NCBI GenBank assembly: GCA_021785155.1
Contig: JAJYGE010000153.1
Location: 1 to 35,860 of the forward strand
DNA: 35,860 bases
Source of the DNA: Planctomycetota bacterium
GTDB taxonomy: Bacteria; Planctomycetota; Phycisphaerae; WQYP01
Direction of reading: 5' to 3'
The translations under genes and the position numbers were made by a program. The notes below the pieces were generated by a model, which saw only the letters and a list, made by a program, of their open reading frames with translations, was not told where the DNA came from and did no database searches. This document shows positions 1 to 8,587 of this stretch, one piece after another. The stretch's first letter is position 1. Each line of letters opens with the position of its first letter.

Positions 1-909
1 TGGGAACTTCCATCCATGGTTTGAAACGGGTTTTAGGCTATCGGCCGACCAATAGCGGGCATGGGCATAAATGCTGGTGTAAAGCGGTTTAGGCAGCGGT
101 TGAATGGATGGCAAATTAGCCCGTTGCGGGCCGGGGAATCCATCGGTGGAGTATTTCGTGAGTTTATTGAGACATTGATGCAGAAAATGCGTGACAAAGT
201 ACGCGATCAACGCATGGCCACGATCATTGGGATGCATATATCCAGGCTGATTTTTGGGTACCTGTATGGCACTCCACGCCAATTGTTTTGCCTTCAGCAG
301 CGGCCAAACGGCATTGCGATAGCTGATCATCGGAAGGTCATAGTGATAACCGATTTTTTCCTCCGGAACTTCTTCCGTGACTCCGTTATGGCCAAATATC
401 AGGAACAGTTCAATAACCGCCGGGTGATCAGGGGCGGAAAGAATATGCCGAATAAGCCCCTCGTAGGTTTCGGAATAGCTTTTTTGAGCCCCATCATTCA
501 CCGCAAATTCCACTATCACCAAATTCGGATGGTGCGATAAAACGTCATGCTTTACCCGCAGACAGCCATAATGCGTACCTGTTGCCCCGACGCCGGCATT
601 CACCAGTGAAACCTTCGCTTTGGGAAAGGTTCTGGCAAACCACTGGGCGACCAGACTGGGATAGTTGTATCTGGGCTTCGTGGCCATGGCACCCTGCGTA
701 ATGGATCCGCCAATCGCGGCAATCGTAACGTGGCGACCGGCCATTGCCCTTTCAAATACCCGATCCAGCCGCGCCAGATTTCCCTGACTGACCACGGATT
801 TGGGAGCCAGTGCATCGAGCGGATCACCTGCGCCGAAAGCCGATGAGGTCTGTGTTAAAAGTACGACACCTAACAACGTCAGCGCCATGATGAACTTGTG
901 AATCGACAT
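1..909 (-). CDS. SGNH/GDSL-type esterase, exported, C-terminus cut by window edge
   Basis: The frame is open from an ATG at 909 to the window edge (303 codons, no stop), so the C-terminus is missing. AGGAGA lies about 6 bases before the ATG. Residues 1-27 form a Sec signal peptide (MSIHKFIMALTLLGVVLL..., then a small-residue region). The SGNH blocks are visible in order: IGGSIT around residues 67-72 with the nucleophile Ser, VNAGVGATGTHYG with the block II Gly, VEFAVND with the block III Asn, and HPNDRGH with the catalytic Asp and His. Members of this superfamily include carbohydrate esterases that remove acetyl groups from polysaccharides. It is the last gene seen in the leftward mannan-type cluster, 57 bases after the GH5 gene, so an acetyl-mannan or acetyl-xylan esterase role is a reasonable inference, not shown. 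A lipase or other esterase is possible. Confidence 0.88.
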   Translation of the reverse strand, partial: MSIHKFIMALTLLGVVLLTQTSSAFGAGDPLDALAPKSVVSQGNLARLDRVFERAMAGRHVTIAAIGGSITQGAMATKPRYNYPSLVAQWFARTFPKAKVSLVNAGVGATGTHYGCLRVKHDVLSHHPNLVIVEFAVNDGAQKSYSETYEGLIRHILSAPDHPAVIELFLIFGHNGVTEEVPEEKIGYHYDLPMISYRNAVWPLLKAKQLAWSAIQVPKNQPGYMHPNDRGHALIAYFVTHFLHQCLNKLTKYSTDGFPGPQRANLPSIQPLPKPLYTSIYAHARYWSADSLKPVSNHGWKFP

Positions 910-966
910 TACTTATCTCCTGCATAAAACAAAACCCAGTTATACTTTATTGCGACAGCCGAATCA

Positions 967-2169
967 TTACCGCTGCGCACTTAAATTAATATTGGCGGCC
1001 TCAATGGCCTTGAGCATAAAGCTGCGGTCATTGGTCGGCGTGATGGAATAGTCATTATCACCGACCGTTTGATCTCTTTCATCAAAGGCCCACACCGCCG
1101 CCAGCGGCACTTTCGCCTTAAGAATCGAAGCTAATATGGCGGTGAAAAGCTTGCGGCTTTGAGCGGGAGGGCCGGGCGCGCCAAATTCACCCACAAAAAC
1201 CGGTTTGTGCCATCCTGCCGCCAGTGCCGCGACTCGGGCGATATTCGCCGGTGCCTGAGCACCGTATTCATGCACGCAGATGATATCAAAAGGGGCGTTA
1301 TCTCGCTTCAACATGTAGGCCCATTGCGCCGGCGTATCTTTCTTCCATACGTGGTACATCATATTGTGCCAGGAGTCCCCGCGCGGACGACTGTTGCCCG
1401 CTTCAATAATGTGATAAGGATCATACTGTCTTACCAGATGGACAAATCGCGCATACAATTCCCACATCTGGGCATGGGTGTAATCCCATGACGGCTTATA
1501 GCCGGGAAATTGCGTTTTGGCGTTGGGCAGATCCATCGCCAAGTTCAGTTCATTACCCATTTCCCAGCCCCAAATGGCTGGGTTATGCTCGTAACGTGTG
1601 ACCATCTGAATTGTATAATGTGTCCATAATTGATACGTCCGGCTTTTGGGGTTATTCCAGGCTCCCAGCCCCGGCTTTCCCGATAACGCATTGGGCCAAG
1701 GCGTAAAAAACAAACTCGGAATCAGTCCGACATGATATTTATTGGCGATGGCACAAAGCGTGTCCATGGCATGGAAGTACTTAATTGGATGATGGTAATA
1801 CATTTTATTTATATACGTGCGGCACTGGGCGGGGGTTCCCCATGCGGCCAACGCGGGAAATCTCACAAAAGGTATGTGATAGGCTTCCAGTTCCTTGAAG
1901 TCGCGCGGAACCGACGGATCATCAGGATTCACCAGCAGTCGCCGCAGGGCGCCGACAAAATTGGCCCCGATGCCACGATAGGGTTGGCCATGTTTTTCCA
2001 CGACACCCTGCGCATTGACCGTCAGGCCATGCCACTGAACCTGTAGCGCTGCGGTCTTATGCGGTTTGGCGGTGCAGGCCGTGTTAAGGGTCATGAGCAA
2101 TCCGCAAACCGCCATGCTGATCAACAAAATTCCAATATGTTGTTTTATTTTGATCATTTTTTTAATCAT
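967..2169 (-). CDS. GH5-type glycoside hydrolase lipoprotein (copy a)
   Basis: 400 aa. The N-terminus has a lysine-rich start, a hydrophobic stretch and a lipobox LNTAC with Cys at residue 32, so it is probably a lipoprotein. The rest is a single (beta/alpha)8 cellulase-like domain. WGWEMGNELNL carries the Asn-Glu pair (N206, E207, acid/base) and PVFVGEFGAPG carries the nucleophile Glu (E328); HEYG near 300 is another conserved active-site segment. GH5 enzymes cut beta-1,4 links in cellulose, mannan or related glycans. Next to a beta-mannosidase-like GH2 gene, endo-mannanase or exo-mannosidase activity is my preferred guess, but the exact substrate cannot be read from the motifs. It is a close paralogue of the gene at 2449-3627, sharing long identical blocks such as RRLLVNPDDPSVPRDFKELE. 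A 279-base gap separates the two copies. Confidence 0.9.
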   Translation of the reverse strand: MIKKMIKIKQHIGILLISMAVCGLLMTLNTACTAKPHKTAALQVQWHGLTVNAQGVVEKHGQPYRGIGANFVGALRRLLVNPDDPSVPRDFKELEAYHIPFVRFPALAAWGTPAQCRTYINKMYYHHPIKYFHAMDTLCAIANKYHVGLIPSLFFTPWPNALSGKPGLGAWNNPKSRTYQLWTHYTIQMVTRYEHNPAIWGWEMGNELNLAMDLPNAKTQFPGYKPSWDYTHAQMWELYARFVHLVRQYDPYHIIEAGNSRPRGDSWHNMMYHVWKKDTPAQWAYMLKRDNAPFDIICVHEYGAQAPANIARVAALAAGWHKPVFVGEFGAPGPPAQSRKLFTAILASILKAKVPLAAVWAFDERDQTVGDNDYSITPTNDRSFMLKAIEAANINLSAQR

Positions 2170-2209
2170 TATGTTTTAATTTCCTCACGATCCAGATATT
2201 CGTTGCGTT

Positions 2210-2383
2210 TCATTCCCATGCGTTAACTTCCACAAAAGGCGGTATCCGCAATGCAATCGCCGACGTCTTGAGCACCACGCCCGCCTGCGCTGTTGAGCGT
2301 TTCCGGGTAATCATCGCACCGACCAGCGCCGGTGCCATAACTTTGATAAACTTGCGACGCTTGCACATCTGACATCCACACAT
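2210..2383 (-). CDS. Possible small ORF with twin-arginine-like N-terminus
   Basis: This 57-codon frame sits in the gap between the two GH5 paralogues. It reads MCGCQMCKRRKFIKVMAPAL at its start: KRRKFIK resembles a Tat motif (RRxFLK-like) and is followed by a short hydrophobic stretch and a TAQA end that could be a signal-peptidase site. The frame then stops after about 23 more residues. An upstream GTG at 2395, preceded by CGGAG, is an alternative start. It may be the decayed 5' end of a Tat substrate, a short peptide, or chance. A different frame over the same stretch (64 codons) shows no recognisable motif. I do not recognise a family. Confidence 0.25.
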   Translation of the reverse strand: MCGCQMCKRRKFIKVMAPALVGAMITRKRSTAQAGVVLKTSAIALRIPPFVEVNAWE

Positions 2384-2448
2384 AAAAAAAGGTCACATAT
2401 CTCCGGCCCGCGTCCAACTGGCATGGAGTAAACGAAATAGCTTACACG

Positions 2449-3627
2449 CTAATGCCCATTCAGAAATTGTTCATCGGCAGTCTCAATGGCCTTGAGCATG
2501 AATCTGCGGTCATTGGTCGGTGTAATGGAATTGGCGTGTGGTCCCGATGATTTCAACCTTTGATCAAACGACCATACCGATGCCAGCGGCACATTATTTC
2601 TGAGAATCGAATCAAGGATAGCGGCGAAGAGCCTACGGCTCTTTGCCGGTGGTCCGGAAGCACCGAATTCACCCACATAGAGCGGCTTGTGCCACGCGCC
2701 CGCCAGTGCCGCCACACGGGCAATGTTCGCGGGAGCCAGCCCTCTATACTCATGCACGCAGATCATATCAAAGGCGGCATTGTCTTTTTTTAGCATGTAG
2801 GCCCATTGGGCGGGCGAGTCTTTCTTCCAAGTGTGATCCACCATGTTATGCCAGGAGTCATTGCGCGGGCGACTGTTGCCGGCTTCAATAATGTGATAAG
2901 GATCATACTGTCTTACCAGATGGACGAATCGCCCGTACAATTCCCACATCTGGGAATGGGTGTAACCCCACGCGGATTTATTGTTTGGCAATCGCGTTTT
3001 GGGCAGATCCGCCCTCAAGTTGAACTCATTGCCAAATTCCCAGCCCCAGATTGCCGGATTGTGTTCGTATCGTGTGACCATATGGATTGTATATTGTGTC
3101 CATATATGAAAAACGTGGCTCTGAGGATTATTCGCCGCCGCCAGGCCGTGGTGGTGGGACAGGGCATCGGGCCAAAATGTAAAAAATAAACTCGGAATCA
3201 GCCCAACGTGATACTCGTTGGCGATGGCACAAAGATTATCCATGGCCGTGAAGTAGCTGCCGGGATTATTTACATACACCCGGTCGAGGTACCGTCGACA
3301 CCGAGCAGGAGTTCCCCAAACGGCCAGAGCGGGAAATCGCACAAAAGGGATGTGATAGGCTTCCAGTTCCTTGAAGTCGCGCGGAACCGATGGATCGTCA
3401 GGGTTCACCAATAGCCGCCGCAGGGCACCGACAAAATTAACACCTATTCCGCGATAGGGATGGCCATCCTTTTCCAGATTACCGCCGGGGCTGACCGTCA
3501 GGCCGTGCCACAGTTGAACGGGTGCCGATACCGCTGATTGGACGCCGGCGGTGCAGGCGGCCACCCATGCTGTCAGCACTATACAAAAGCCAATTTCTAC
3601 CGCACTGATAACCGAACGATGTTTCAT
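2449..3627 (-). CDS. GH5-type glycoside hydrolase lipoprotein (copy b)
   Basis: 392 aa from the ATG at 3627. The frame is open upstream to 3810, but that part overlaps the GH2 gene and lacks a signal; starting at 3627 gives a normal export signal with lipobox VAAC (Cys 25) and an AAGGTG about 10 bases upstream. Active-site landmarks match the neighbour paralogue: WGWEFGNEFNL with N200 and E201 (acid/base), VHEY near 291, and LYVGEFGASG with the nucleophile E320. It begins 22 bases after the GH2 stop, so the two are almost certainly co-transcribed. It is probably an endo- or exo-beta-glycanase acting on mannan or glucomannan at the cell surface; the linkage is inferred from the neighbours. The two copies differ most in the loop around residues 150-175 and around 205-220, which could alter substrate range. 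Confidence 0.9.
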   Translation of the reverse strand: MKHRSVISAVEIGFCIVLTAWVAACTAGVQSAVSAPVQLWHGLTVSPGGNLEKDGHPYRGIGVNFVGALRRLLVNPDDPSVPRDFKELEAYHIPFVRFPALAVWGTPARCRRYLDRVYVNNPGSYFTAMDNLCAIANEYHVGLIPSLFFTFWPDALSHHHGLAAANNPQSHVFHIWTQYTIHMVTRYEHNPAIWGWEFGNEFNLRADLPKTRLPNNKSAWGYTHSQMWELYGRFVHLVRQYDPYHIIEAGNSRPRNDSWHNMVDHTWKKDSPAQWAYMLKKDNAAFDMICVHEYRGLAPANIARVAALAGAWHKPLYVGEFGASGPPAKSRRLFAAILDSILRNNVPLASVWSFDQRLKSSGPHANSITPTNDRRFMLKAIETADEQFLNGH

Positions 3628-3649
3628 AAGAATACGCACCTTTGACAAC

Positions 3650-6298
3650 TTATCCTTGCATGGCCGGGCACACATCGCGCACCGTTCGTACCCGCAGTTG
3701 CTCGTGGAATTCCCGCAGTGATAAATCTCCCGCCGGTGATACCATCCATTCGGTGGTGCTGTCCGGCATAAGATGCACAAAATTATCCGAGTACGTGGCG
3801 CTGATATCATGCAAATCCAGCCAGGTCCACAATGCGGGTTTGCGCGTGTGAACGCGCACGGTAAATCCTTCCCGGCTTTTACGGACCGTCCACGTCAGGC
3901 CCGGATCGGGCAGGTGGAGGTCTTTGGGTTTCACCAATGCCGTCATCATTTCAGAATCATTTATTCCGCCTGTCCGCAGTTCCGCCCACAACAGCAGTTT
4001 ATCCTTACCGTATCGGGCGGCGGCGGTGGTGAAATTCAAGCTGTAAACCTTACGGCTGACATGGGCCGGCAGGGCAACGTCCAACTCCCCGTTGCTTACC
4101 GTTGCGCCGTCAAGGGTGGTTATGCGCCACAACACTTGGCCATGGATGGCCCGCATCAGATCGTTGACGACGAATAAGTCGCATTGCCCGGCTTTAGCGT
4201 CAACCCGTGGGCTGATCAGTACGGGCGCAAAAAAGCGGCGGGAAGCATACATCAACGCCTTCCAGCGGTGGCAATAATCCACCATCGACCAGGTGGGGCC
4301 TGGCCAGCAGTCATTAAATTGCCAGATAAGGGAAGCCATGCTCCGCGGCATATTTCTTCGCCAGTGTTCCACACCGGTTTGAATTCCCATGGCCTGCATA
4401 ATCTGGGAAAGCCAAAGGGTGGAATCAACATCCTCCGGAGGCGTGCCAAAGTAATCGTTAAGGTAGTGCATGATATAATCAATGCCATGACCGCTTTGGC
4501 CCAATTCATGGTACCGCATAACCCGAGAATCAATGCTGGTGCGATCCGTACGGTCGGTGTATGTACGCACCGTTTGTGGAGCGGGGAAAGATTGAATGCC
4601 GAATTCCGTGACAAATCCTTCCGTGGCGTCGTAGGCGCTGAACGCGGCCAAATTTCCCCAGACTTTCCAGGTGTGGACATCTCCGCTGCCCGCGGCACCA
4701 CTGCCCGCCTCATAATAGGCTCCGGGGTTTAACTCATGGACGATACCGCCGATCGTGTCCTTGAATAATTGATCATATCCATTAAAAAAGGCTACCTCAT
4801 TATTACCGCTCCAGATGGCAATGCACGGGTGATTCCGGTTCTCCATGACCTGTTGCCGCACTTCCGCGCGGATGTTGTCCATCCACGCCACATCCAGTGT
4901 CGGGTAGGGGGCGTTGGCAAATTTGAATTCAAATTGCACCAGCAATCCCAATTCGTCGCATGCGTCAAATTGCGCCTGCGGCTCATAGTAACCGCCGCCC
5001 CAGAATCGCAGCATGTTAAAATGGCACTTTGCCGCGTCTTGCATGTACGATCGCAAAATCGCCGGCGTCACGCGGCTGGGGATATTATCCGCGGGAATCC
5101 AGTCCGCACCCTTGGCAAAAAACGCCACGCCGTTGATTTTCAGGCGCATCGCCTTTCCGTCTTTTGGCGGCAGGACTTCCAGGACCCGCAGGCCCGTGCG
5201 GCGATTTTTGGAATCCAGTATTACGCCATGCGAATTTACAATGTCCACATGCACGGTGTAAAGTGGATGATCTCCCATGCCGTTGGGCCACCAGAGTTGC
5301 GGATTTGCTATTTCGATCTGCTGGACACTCTGATCCGCTGTTATTGCCTCTTCCGCCGTGGCCACGTTTTGGCCGTTTAGCAGCACGTTGACTACGGCGG
5401 TCAATACCCGGTGCTGCGGGTTTTCCACCGTGGTGTGCACGGTTAACTTAACCCGCCCCGTTTCGCTGTGATCCTGAAAAATACCAACATCGGTGATGCG
5501 GGCGTCGTAGGCCAGCAGTTCAATGGGCTTCCATATACCGCAAGTAACCACAGTTGGGCACCAGTCCCAGCCCCACATATATGGTGCTTTGCGGATCCAG
5601 CTGCGCGGATTGCCCAACTGATTGCCGAAAAACGTATCGTGCGCCAGGTATGCCTCGTGCTCCTGCCGGTATTTATCCCACAAGTGTTTTACCAGATCGC
5701 TGCAGGGCTTGTTGCCGCTGTCAATTTCCGGATTGGCTCCGATGGCCGCAGTATTACCGCACGGCGAAAATTCGATGCGGATGAAATTCTTTCCCACCCG
5801 CAAATGCTCTTTAACGTCAAAAATCCAGTCCCGAAACATGTTTTCAGGCCGGCCAATGAGTGCTCCATTGATCCAAATAGTGGCCAGTGTATCGAGTCCC
5901 GCGCAGTGCAGCACCACGCGCGGTTGCGTCAAAAGTTCCGTTGTGACCGTAAAATCCCGATAATAGATCCAGGAAACCAATCCCACCCATTGGATCTTTT
6001 CATTATTCTCTCTGAAATTTGGATCAGGAATTCGCCCTGCCGCCAGCAAATCCGTAAAAATGTCACCCGGAACAGTGGCGGCGATGGGATCCTCTTTGCC
6101 CTTCTGCACCACCATCCAACTGCCGCCTCCCAAGTCCAGCGAACCGGCTGATCCCACGGAAAAAACGTGGGTCCTTTTGGCACGCCCATGTGAGGCATCA
6201 CTGCAGCCAGCTAATGCGCTCAACGCGGCGGTGCCCGCTGTGGCCAATAGAAAATCGCGACGCGAATGATTCGGCTTTCCAATCCGATGTGCTTTCAA
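3650..6298 (-). CDS. GH2 beta-mannosidase-like enzyme, Tat-exported
   Basis: 882 aa from a TTG start at 6298 with AAGGA seven bases before it. The N-terminus has the Tat motif SRRDFLLA (residues 12-19) and a possible lipobox ALAGC at Cys 32. The layout is that of GH2: sugar-binding jelly-roll (about 50-260), immunoglobulin-like domain (about 265-375), TIM barrel (about 380-720) and C-terminal beta domains. RFWGGGYYEP (431-440) is typical of beta-mannosidases. IAIWSGNNEVA holds the acid/base E501 and FVTEFGIQ holds the nucleophile E565. The family releases mannose from the non-reducing end of beta-mannosides. It lies between a pseudopilin (29 bases upstream) and a GH5 gene (22 bases downstream). 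Other GH2 activities (beta-galactosidase, glucuronidase) are less likely given the WGGGYYE motif. Confidence 0.92.
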   Translation of the reverse strand: MKAHRIGKPNHSRRDFLLATAGTAALSALAGCSDASHGRAKRTHVFSVGSAGSLDLGGGSWMVVQKGKEDPIAATVPGDIFTDLLAAGRIPDPNFRENNEKIQWVGLVSWIYYRDFTVTTELLTQPRVVLHCAGLDTLATIWINGALIGRPENMFRDWIFDVKEHLRVGKNFIRIEFSPCGNTAAIGANPEIDSGNKPCSDLVKHLWDKYRQEHEAYLAHDTFFGNQLGNPRSWIRKAPYMWGWDWCPTVVTCGIWKPIELLAYDARITDVGIFQDHSETGRVKLTVHTTVENPQHRVLTAVVNVLLNGQNVATAEEAITADQSVQQIEIANPQLWWPNGMGDHPLYTVHVDIVNSHGVILDSKNRRTGLRVLEVLPPKDGKAMRLKINGVAFFAKGADWIPADNIPSRVTPAILRSYMQDAAKCHFNMLRFWGGGYYEPQAQFDACDELGLLVQFEFKFANAPYPTLDVAWMDNIRAEVRQQVMENRNHPCIAIWSGNNEVAFFNGYDQLFKDTIGGIVHELNPGAYYEAGSGAAGSGDVHTWKVWGNLAAFSAYDATEGFVTEFGIQSFPAPQTVRTYTDRTDRTSIDSRVMRYHELGQSGHGIDYIMHYLNDYFGTPPEDVDSTLWLSQIMQAMGIQTGVEHWRRNMPRSMASLIWQFNDCWPGPTWSMVDYCHRWKALMYASRRFFAPVLISPRVDAKAGQCDLFVVNDLMRAIHGQVLWRITTLDGATVSNGELDVALPAHVSRKVYSLNFTTAAARYGKDKLLLWAELRTGGINDSEMMTALVKPKDLHLPDPGLTWTVRKSREGFTVRVHTRKPALWTWLDLHDISATYSDNFVHLMPDSTTEWMVSPAGDLSLREFHEQLRVRTVRDVCPAMQG

Positions 6299-6327
6299 GA
6301 AAAAATCCTTGCAGATGGTGGGTGGAG

Positions 6328-7356
6328 TTACTTTTTGAGAAAAAATGTAATGTATTCCATATAGCCCGCCGGGGAGTTAAAGTCATTGGTATTGTCGGGG
6401 GGGATGGCCAAATTTGCCATCGGCACGGTTTCCGCGTGGCCGTCCAAAAATGCGACGTTCATCTTTTTAAAGTTATCGTGTACCGCGTTGCCGGTCTGTC
6501 CCCATTGGTCAACGGCATCCGGGTCTCCGATCGGATTGCAATAATCACTGACACCCACACCGTCCTGCACAAACATCGTTTCACCGGGGTTGGCGGCAAT
6601 GGTCATGGCGGGACATTCCAGCGGAGTATTTTGGGTGTCGCCCGGATAATTTCCGGGCAATACATAAGGGTAATAATTGGTGTCGTCGTAAAGTGCGGGG
6701 ATATCCGCATTGCCCGGACCAAATACCGCCGAGGTAGTCTGGCCGACCACGCTCATGTTAAATTCGTACTCTACAAACCCGGCGTATTGAAGCCATGGCA
6801 ACTGTGCCGTCATGGCTGCCGGGGCCCAGGCGTCAGCCGGGCAAATAAACGCCGAAGCCGCAGTAATATAGCCTCGTGTCACCAGCACGCTTTGCCCTTT
6901 CCAAGACCAAGGGACTCCAAAGGGCGAGTTAACCCCAGTCGGGCCGGCTTCCGGGACGCCCTGCGTATTAAGAAACTGGCCAATGCCCGGCGTATTCGGG
7001 TTGCCATACGGGAGATATCCATAAAGCGCCGCCCCGGGCGCATGGCCCCGATGCTCATTGGCCCATTCCATTGTGGCTATCGTAATCTGCCGCTCATTGC
7101 TGGCACACACGATCGTATTGGCCAAATCCCGTGCCCGCGCCAAGGCCGGCAACAGCAGCGCAATCAAAATAGCGATGATGCTGATGACCACAAGTAGTTC
7201 GACGAGGGTGAAGCCCGCGCGGCGATGCCGCGAGGAGTTAGGAGTTAGGAGGAAGGAGCTAGAAGGATATGGAAGCGCTGCGCTTCGCTTTACCTCTTGC
7301 TCTCTGGATTCCGGATTCCACATCATACACCTTCTTTCCAAATTGTGACGTTTCAT
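6328..7356 (-). CDS. Type II secretion/type IV pilin-like pseudopilin with H-x-DG domain and long leader
   Basis: 342 aa. The start at 7356 is fixed by AAGGAG six bases upstream. The prepilin peptidase site is [13 protein letters not shown] with cleavage after G48 and the conserved Glu at +5 (E53), followed by an about 20-residue hydrophobic helix. The C-terminal part has [13 protein letters not shown], the family signature seen in the large planctomycete pseudopilin group. Two Cys (in IVCAS and FICPAD) lie as usual for this group. The 48-residue leader is far longer than the usual 6-25 and is encoded by low-complexity DNA. The gene heads the glycoside hydrolase cluster with only 29 bases to the GH2 start. 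Proteins of this family are abundant in Planctomycetota and their precise role is unknown; a surface or secretion-linked role is inferred. Confidence 0.88.
   Translation of the reverse strand: MKRHNLERRCMMWNPESREQEVKRSAALPYPSSSFLLTPNSSRHRRAGFTLVELLVVISIIAILIALLLPALARARDLANTIVCASNERQITIATMEWANEHRGHAPGAALYGYLPYGNPNTPGIGQFLNTQGVPEAGPTGVNSPFGVPWSWKGQSVLVTRGYITAASAFICPADAWAPAAMTAQLPWLQYAGFVEYEFNMSVVGQTTSAVFGPGNADIPALYDDTNYYPYVLPGNYPGDTQNTPLECPAMTIAANPGETMFVQDGVGVSDYCNPIGDPDAVDQWGQTGNAVHDNFKKMNVAFLDGHAETVPMANLAIPPDNTNDFNSPAGYMEYITFFLKK
7228..7321 (-). repeat. Low-complexity repeat within the pseudopilin leader
   Basis: Tandem degenerate copies of an AGTTAGG/AGGAG-type unit occur at about 7230-7262 on the plus strand (gaggagttaggagttagg). 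A second unit, ATTCCGGATTCC, lies near 7306-7318. Read on the minus strand these encode residues about 13-45 of the pseudopilin, the Ser/Pro-rich leader. The same gag-tta-gga unit recurs outside genes at 34174-34190. Confidence 0.6.
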
Positions 7357-7695
7357 AAAAAACTCCTTGTTCCAGTGTTCAGTGCAAGGTATTCAGTTTT
7401 CAGTCCCGCCTGTCGGAAAAAGGGAAGGCCGAGAGTTCTAATCTCACCGGTCCTCCCGTTGCCCTACGTTACTGGCGGCAGCCCGCCCCGGATAACAGTC
7501 GGCCCAAAAACCGCATTACGGGGCCGAGCACATCCGACCAACGGCGGGTGAGACACCCGCCCCCCAAACTCACATAGCCACCGGCTCTGCCGGTGGTGCA
7601 ACGGGCGATTTCCATGGCCCACCGCGTCACAATATGGGCAAGATGCCCATGCTACGGATAGCGCCAGCGCAGATGATTATCAGGCCAACTGCTTT
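7357..7695. repeat. Intergenic region with three short perfect hairpins
   Basis: No gene is supported in this 339-base stretch. It contains three perfect short hairpins with three-base loops: 7543-7561 (8-bp stem GGCGGGTG, loop aga), 7578-7596 (8-bp stem CCACCGGC, loop tct) and 7634-7650 (7-bp stem ATGGGCA, loop aga). None is followed by a T tract on either strand, so they look more like small palindromic repeat units than classical terminators, although they lie downstream of the PEP-CTERM gene and could end or protect its transcript. Near 7370-7400 there is also a degenerate TTCAGTGTTCAGT-like repeat. Confidence 0.55.
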
Positions 7696-8442
7696 TCAGA
7701 CTGCCTTCCGGCGCTTCAGCAGCAACAAGCTCATTCCACCGATGGCCACCAAGCCCAGTGTGGCTGGTTCCGGAACCGGGGTTGCTGTTACCTGGACGTT
7801 GTTAAAGCCCAACTGGCCGGCACTTGTGGTGGTATTATAGGCACCGAGTACCAGCGTTAAATCACCGGAAACAGTGTTGCCGGTGGTGTAGGAAAGGCTT
7901 TCGATGTTGAAATCACCATTGGCGGAGATCGGGTTCGTCGTTGAAGTGGCAGTGGTGGTGCTGTTGTACGTAAAGCTGCTCAAAACGCTGCCCGCATCCG
8001 TGGTGCCATTGATTAATTCCAGTACGCCGTTCATACCGGTGGTTGCCGATCCGGAATTGAAGCCACTCTCTACGGTCATGGTGTAGGTGGTATTGGCCTG
8101 TAAGGCTCCAACATCTTGATACAAATCTGCTTGGATGCCGGTGCCGGCGGTACTTGGCAGGTCCGCAAAGCCAACATTTGTTCCGGTAACGCCCGTACGG
8201 GAACCAATATCGCCGACACCACCATAAAAACTAATGGTCCAGTCCGTGGCGACATTGGAACCTGCACCAGCCGTGTAGTACTGTTGCTGGTTATTTGAGT
8301 TGGTAAAGGGTAACTGTGGGGTGCTGTACTGAAAAATAGGATTCAACACCGTGACCACCGAAGCCGAAACTGTTCCGGCCAACAACCCGAAGGGCATTGC
8401 CGCGACCGCCACGGCAGGCAGAAACTTAATGATGGTTTTCAT
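7696..8442 (-). CDS. PEP-CTERM sorting-signal protein
   Basis: 248 aa from the ATG at 8442, chosen because AAGGAG lies seven bases upstream; the frame is open further upstream but that part lacks signal-peptide character. A Sec signal peptide covers about residues 1-29 (MKTIIKFLPAVAVAA... ending around SAS). The body is Thr/Ser/Asn/Gly rich and beta-prone. The C-terminus is a textbook PEP-CTERM tail: PVPEPATLGLVAIGG, a hydrophobic helix and KRRK. Such tails are processed by an exosortase, leaving the protein in or outside the envelope. No exosortase gene is in the window. The function of the mature domain is unknown; it resembles the many secreted beta-sandwich PEP-CTERM proteins. Confidence 0.9.
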   Translation of the reverse strand: MKTIIKFLPAVAVAAMPFGLLAGTVSASVVTVLNPIFQYSTPQLPFTNSNNQQQYYTAGAGSNVATDWTISFYGGVGDIGSRTGVTGTNVGFADLPSTAGTGIQADLYQDVGALQANTTYTMTVESGFNSGSATTGMNGVLELINGTTDAGSVLSSFTYNSTTTATSTTNPISANGDFNIESLSYTTGNTVSGDLTLVLGAYNTTTSAGQLGFNNVQVTATPVPEPATLGLVAIGGMSLLLLKRRKAV

Positions 8443-8558
8443 AACCATTCTCCTTAAAAATCTCCCCCTCATCAGGAGAGCTGCCAAGAATGCCAATATC
8501 CATTGCGAGCCCGAATAGACTCGCTGAAAAATGGAACTCGCACATTCTTTCAATAGTG

Positions 8559-8587
8559 ATTGTAGCACACCCCGCAATACAAAACAA
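8559..8587 (-). promoter_or_regulatory. Sigma70-like promoter of the PEP-CTERM gene
   Basis: On the minus strand the sequence is TTGTTT, 17 bases, TACAAT, with TGC just before the -10 box (extended -10). It predicts a start near 8552 and a leader of about 110 bases. Confidence 0.55.

Noticed and set aside
61..540. Plus-strand frame of 159 codons
   Set aside because: It lies antisense to the SGNH esterase, whose catalytic blocks are clear on the minus strand; the plus-strand product has no family character.
3628..3810. Upstream extension of the second GH5 frame
   Set aside because: It overlaps the GH2 coding sequence and would put the lipoprotein signal in the middle of the protein.
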